From Actinomycetes bacterium (GTDB lineage Bacteria; Actinomycetota; Acidimicrobiia; Acidimicrobiales; RAAP-2), in assembly GCA_021841725.1 (NCBI GenBank), contig JAKCEC010000064.1, forward strand, positions 1-7,348: 7,348 nucleotides of DNA. Direction: 5' to 3'. Position 1 is the stretch's first letter. Each line of letters begins with the position of its first letter. The position numbers were made by a program, and so were the translations under genes. Below the pieces are notes generated by a model. That model worked only from the letters and a program-made list of their open reading frames with translations. It did no database searches and had not been told where the DNA came from. Positions 5,517 to 7,348 of the stretch are shown one piece after another.

Positions 5517-7184
5517 GTGTCGGACGTCACATCGTCACTGGTCGCCGAGGAGGGCATCAAACTCGCGAGCAACAACTTGCGTGGCTCGATTCTCGAGGAC
5601 CTGGCCAGCGCCGCGCCCAACCTGTCGGGACACTCCGAGCACCTGCTGAAGTTTCACGGCATCTACGCCCAGGACAATCGTGACGTGCGCCGCGAGCGGA
5701 CCCAGGCCGGTGAGACCCTCGACTACATCTTCATGATTCGAGTCGCCATCCCCGGCGGACGACTGAGTTCGGCGCAGTGGCTCTCGTTGGACCACATCGC
5801 CGAGAACGTGGCCGACGGATCGATTCGCTTGACGACGCGCCAGGCGGTGCAGTTTCACGGCGTCCTCAAGACGGGGCTCCAGGAGCTCACCGGTCAACTG
5901 CACCGCCACGCCATGACCTCCTTCGCCGCGTGCGGTGACGTCGTGCGCAATACCGTGATGTGCCCGGGCCTGGTCTCGGACGACGCGCACACGCACGTGA
6001 CCGAACTGGCGAATCACCTGGCGCGCACGTTCAAGCCCGCCACGCAGGCGCACTGGGAGATCTTCGTCAACGGGGAGCGGGCGGCGAGCATCGAACCCGA
6101 GATCGAACACAGTTTCTACGGCGACACCTACCTCCCGCGCAAGTTCAAGATCGCCATCGCCCACCCCGACGAAAACTGCGTCGACGTCCTCGCCCAGGAC
6201 CTGGGCCTCATCCCCGTGGTGCACCCCGAACTGGGGGCGGGCTACCACGTCGTGATCGGGGGCGGCCTCGGCCGTTCCTACGCTCAGCCCGACACGTTCG
6301 CCCGACTCGCCGACGCGCTGACGTTCGTGACCCCCGAGGAACTCGACGACTTGATCCGTGCGGTCCTCGTGACCTACCGCGATCTGGGGGACCGCACGAA
6401 TCGGCGCCGGGCCCGGATGAAGTACGTGGTGGCCGACATGGGGACGGCGGGTTTCCGCGCCGAGGTCGAACAGCGCTACGGTCGCGCACTGCGCGCGCCC
6501 CTCGCGGTGGCGCTGCGTGACGCGAGCGACCACCTCGGGTGGCGCACCCTGAGCGACGCCACGCTGGAGGTGGGCATCCGGGTGGGGGCGGGCCGCGTGC
6601 GCGACGACGCCCCCGGACGCGGGATCCGCACCGCGCTGCGCGAACTGGCGCACGCGCGCGAGTTGACGTTCCTCATCACGGCCCAGCAGGACATCGTGGT
6701 GTCGCGTATCGCGGCGGCGGACCGGGGCTTCGTCACCGAGGTACTGGCGCGCCACGGCGTGCGCGGGGTCGACGATTTGGGCCCCGTTGAACGCACCGCC
6801 CTGGCCTGCCCGGCGCTGCCCACGTGCGGACAGGCCCTCGCCGAATCCGAGCGGCGTTTGCCGACCCTGGTGCGGGACGTGGAGGAGTCGCTCGCGCGCG
6901 CCGGCGTCGGGGCGAGAGCACTGCAACTGCGCATGACCGGTTGTCCGAACGGGTGCGCGCGACCGGCGGTCGCCGAGGTGGGTGTGGTGGGCCGCACGAA
7001 GAACTCCTACGACCTCTACCTCGGGGGCGGACCGCGCGGGGACCGCTTGGCTGCCCTGCATCAGGAGAAACTCAAACTGGAGGAGATCCCCGCCGTGCTC
7101 GAGCCGTGGCTCGTGCGCTGGCGCGAGGAGGGCCTCGTCGGCGAGGGTTTCGGTGATTTCTACTCTCGGGTCACGGCCTCGTGA
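5517..7184 (+). CDS. cysI: assimilatory sulfite reductase hemoprotein (CysI-type, siroheme/[4Fe-4S])
   Basis: This 555-residue cytosolic enzyme reduces sulfite to sulfide with six electrons for cysteine synthesis. It follows E. coli CysI along its length: LRGSILEDL (21-29), [11 protein letters not shown] (46-56), [38 protein letters not shown] and [17 protein letters not shown]. The cluster and siroheme cysteines are Cys431, Cys437, Cys476 and Cys480, with the same CX5C and CX3C spacing as E. coli 434/440/479/483. Anion and siroheme contacts are present as Arg75, Arg144, Lys209 and Lys211 (E. coli Arg83, Arg153, Lys215, Lys217). It ends soon after GEGFGDF, lacking the final ~15 residues seen in enterobacterial CysI. 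No flavoprotein partner (CysJ) is visible in the window, so the electron donor may be ferredoxin or lie elsewhere. The stop overlaps the start of cobA. A nitrite-reducing role is less likely given the CysI-like motifs. Confidence 0.94.
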   Translation: MSDVTSSLVAEEGIKLASNNLRGSILEDLASAAPNLSGHSEHLLKFHGIYAQDNRDVRRERTQAGETLDYIFMIRVAIPGGRLSSAQWLSLDHIAENVADGSIRLTTRQAVQFHGVLKTGLQELTGQLHRHAMTSFAACGDVVRNTVMCPGLVSDDAHTHVTELANHLARTFKPATQAHWEIFVNGERAASIEPEIEHSFYGDTYLPRKFKIAIAHPDENCVDVLAQDLGLIPVVHPELGAGYHVVIGGGLGRSYAQPDTFARLADALTFVTPEELDDLIRAVLVTYRDLGDRTNRRRARMKYVVADMGTAGFRAEVEQRYGRALRAPLAVALRDASDHLGWRTLSDATLEVGIRVGAGRVRDDAPGRGIRTALRELAHARELTFLITAQQDIVVSRIAAADRGFVTEVLARHGVRGVDDLGPVERTALACPALPTCGQALAESERRLPTLVRDVEESLARAGVGARALQLRMTGCPNGCARPAVAEVGVVGRTKNSYDLYLGGGPRGDRLAALHQEKLKLEEIPAVLEPWLVRWREEGLVGEGFGDFYSRVTAS

Positions 7185-7348
7185 GCGTCTACTTGGTGGG
7201 GGCGGGCCCCGGCGACGCGGACCTGTTGACGATCCGCGCGGCGCAGTTGCTGGCGCGCGCCGACGTGGTGGTGCACGACCGGCTGGTCGGCGCGGGCGTC
7301 TTGGACCTGATCGGTCCCGGGACGATTCGCGTGGACGTGGGCAAGGCG
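7181..7348 (+). CDS. cobA: uroporphyrinogen-III C-methyltransferase (SUMT), 5' part
   Basis: The first 56 codons, cut by the window edge, encode the N-terminus of the S-adenosylmethionine-dependent enzyme that methylates uroporphyrinogen III twice to precorrin-2, the branch point to siroheme and cobalamin. Visible family features are [18 protein letters not shown] (3-20), with the SAM-binding GAGPGD loop at 7-12; then [10 protein letters not shown] (27-36); and the start of the V-G-K motif (53-55). The GTG start lies in a GTGA overlap with the cysI stop, so the two are translationally coupled. Placement directly after a siroheme enzyme implies that it supplies siroheme for that enzyme. It is unclear whether the full protein is SUMT alone or fused to HemD or to a CysG-type dehydrogenase/ferrochelatase domain, because the rest is outside the window. 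Confidence 0.93.
   Translation, partial: MSVYLVGAGPGDADLLTIRAAQLLARADVVVHDRLVGAGVLDLIGPGTIRVDVGKA

Noticed and set aside
5535..7061. 508-residue open frame antisense to cysI
   Set aside because: It lies wholly opposite a gene with complete catalytic motifs. Its composition (rich in Arg, Gly, Val, His) is what the complement of GC-rich codons gives, and no motif is recognisable.

Overview
This is a high-GC bacterial window that reads as actinobacterial chromosome. The evidence is frequent GTG starts, heavy G/C at third codon positions, a secreted DUF4232 protein, and a pair of polyprenol-phosphate-sugar type (GT-C fold) membrane mannosyltransferases, a combination typical of Actinobacteriota. 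A deep lineage such as Acidimicrobiia is my guess; the sequence alone does not prove it. I see no transposase, integrase, CRISPR array, tRNA or rRNA.

Left part (1-1815). The first ~96 bases may be the 3' end of a rightward gene, followed by a strong hairpin (96-125) that could serve as a shared terminator. Two genes then run leftward: a YahK/CAD-type zinc alcohol dehydrogenase (775-1815) and, 57 bp downstream of it, a small secreted DUF4232 protein (166-717).

Middle (1816-5310). A 96-bp divergent spacer separates the dehydrogenase from a rightward proline-iminopeptidase-type alpha/beta hydrolase (1912-2865) with a complete Ser-Asp-His triad. After a short, relatively AT-rich gap come two multipass membrane glycosyltransferases. 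The first is PIG-V-like (about 2924-4075). The second is a GT87/DUF2029 mannosyltransferase (4075-5310) whose GTG start shares one base with the stop of the first. They are probably translationally coupled and may act on the same cell-envelope glycan.

Right part (5311-7348). A 206-bp spacer ends in a strikingly AT-rich island carrying two inverted repeats, the second overlapping a good -10 hexamer (TAAGAT). It lies just upstream of a CysI-type siroheme/[4Fe-4S] sulfite reductase hemoprotein (5517-7184). The GTGA overlap at its end begins a CobA-type uroporphyrinogen-III C-methyltransferase (7181 to the window edge), which makes the precursor of siroheme. This is a sulfur-assimilation operon in which the enzyme and the first committed step of its cofactor supply are made together, probably under an unidentified repressor or activator acting at the inverted repeats.

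I found no clearly undescribed system. The observations most worth following up are the two-palindrome operator region ahead of cysI and the overlapping mannosyltransferase pair.
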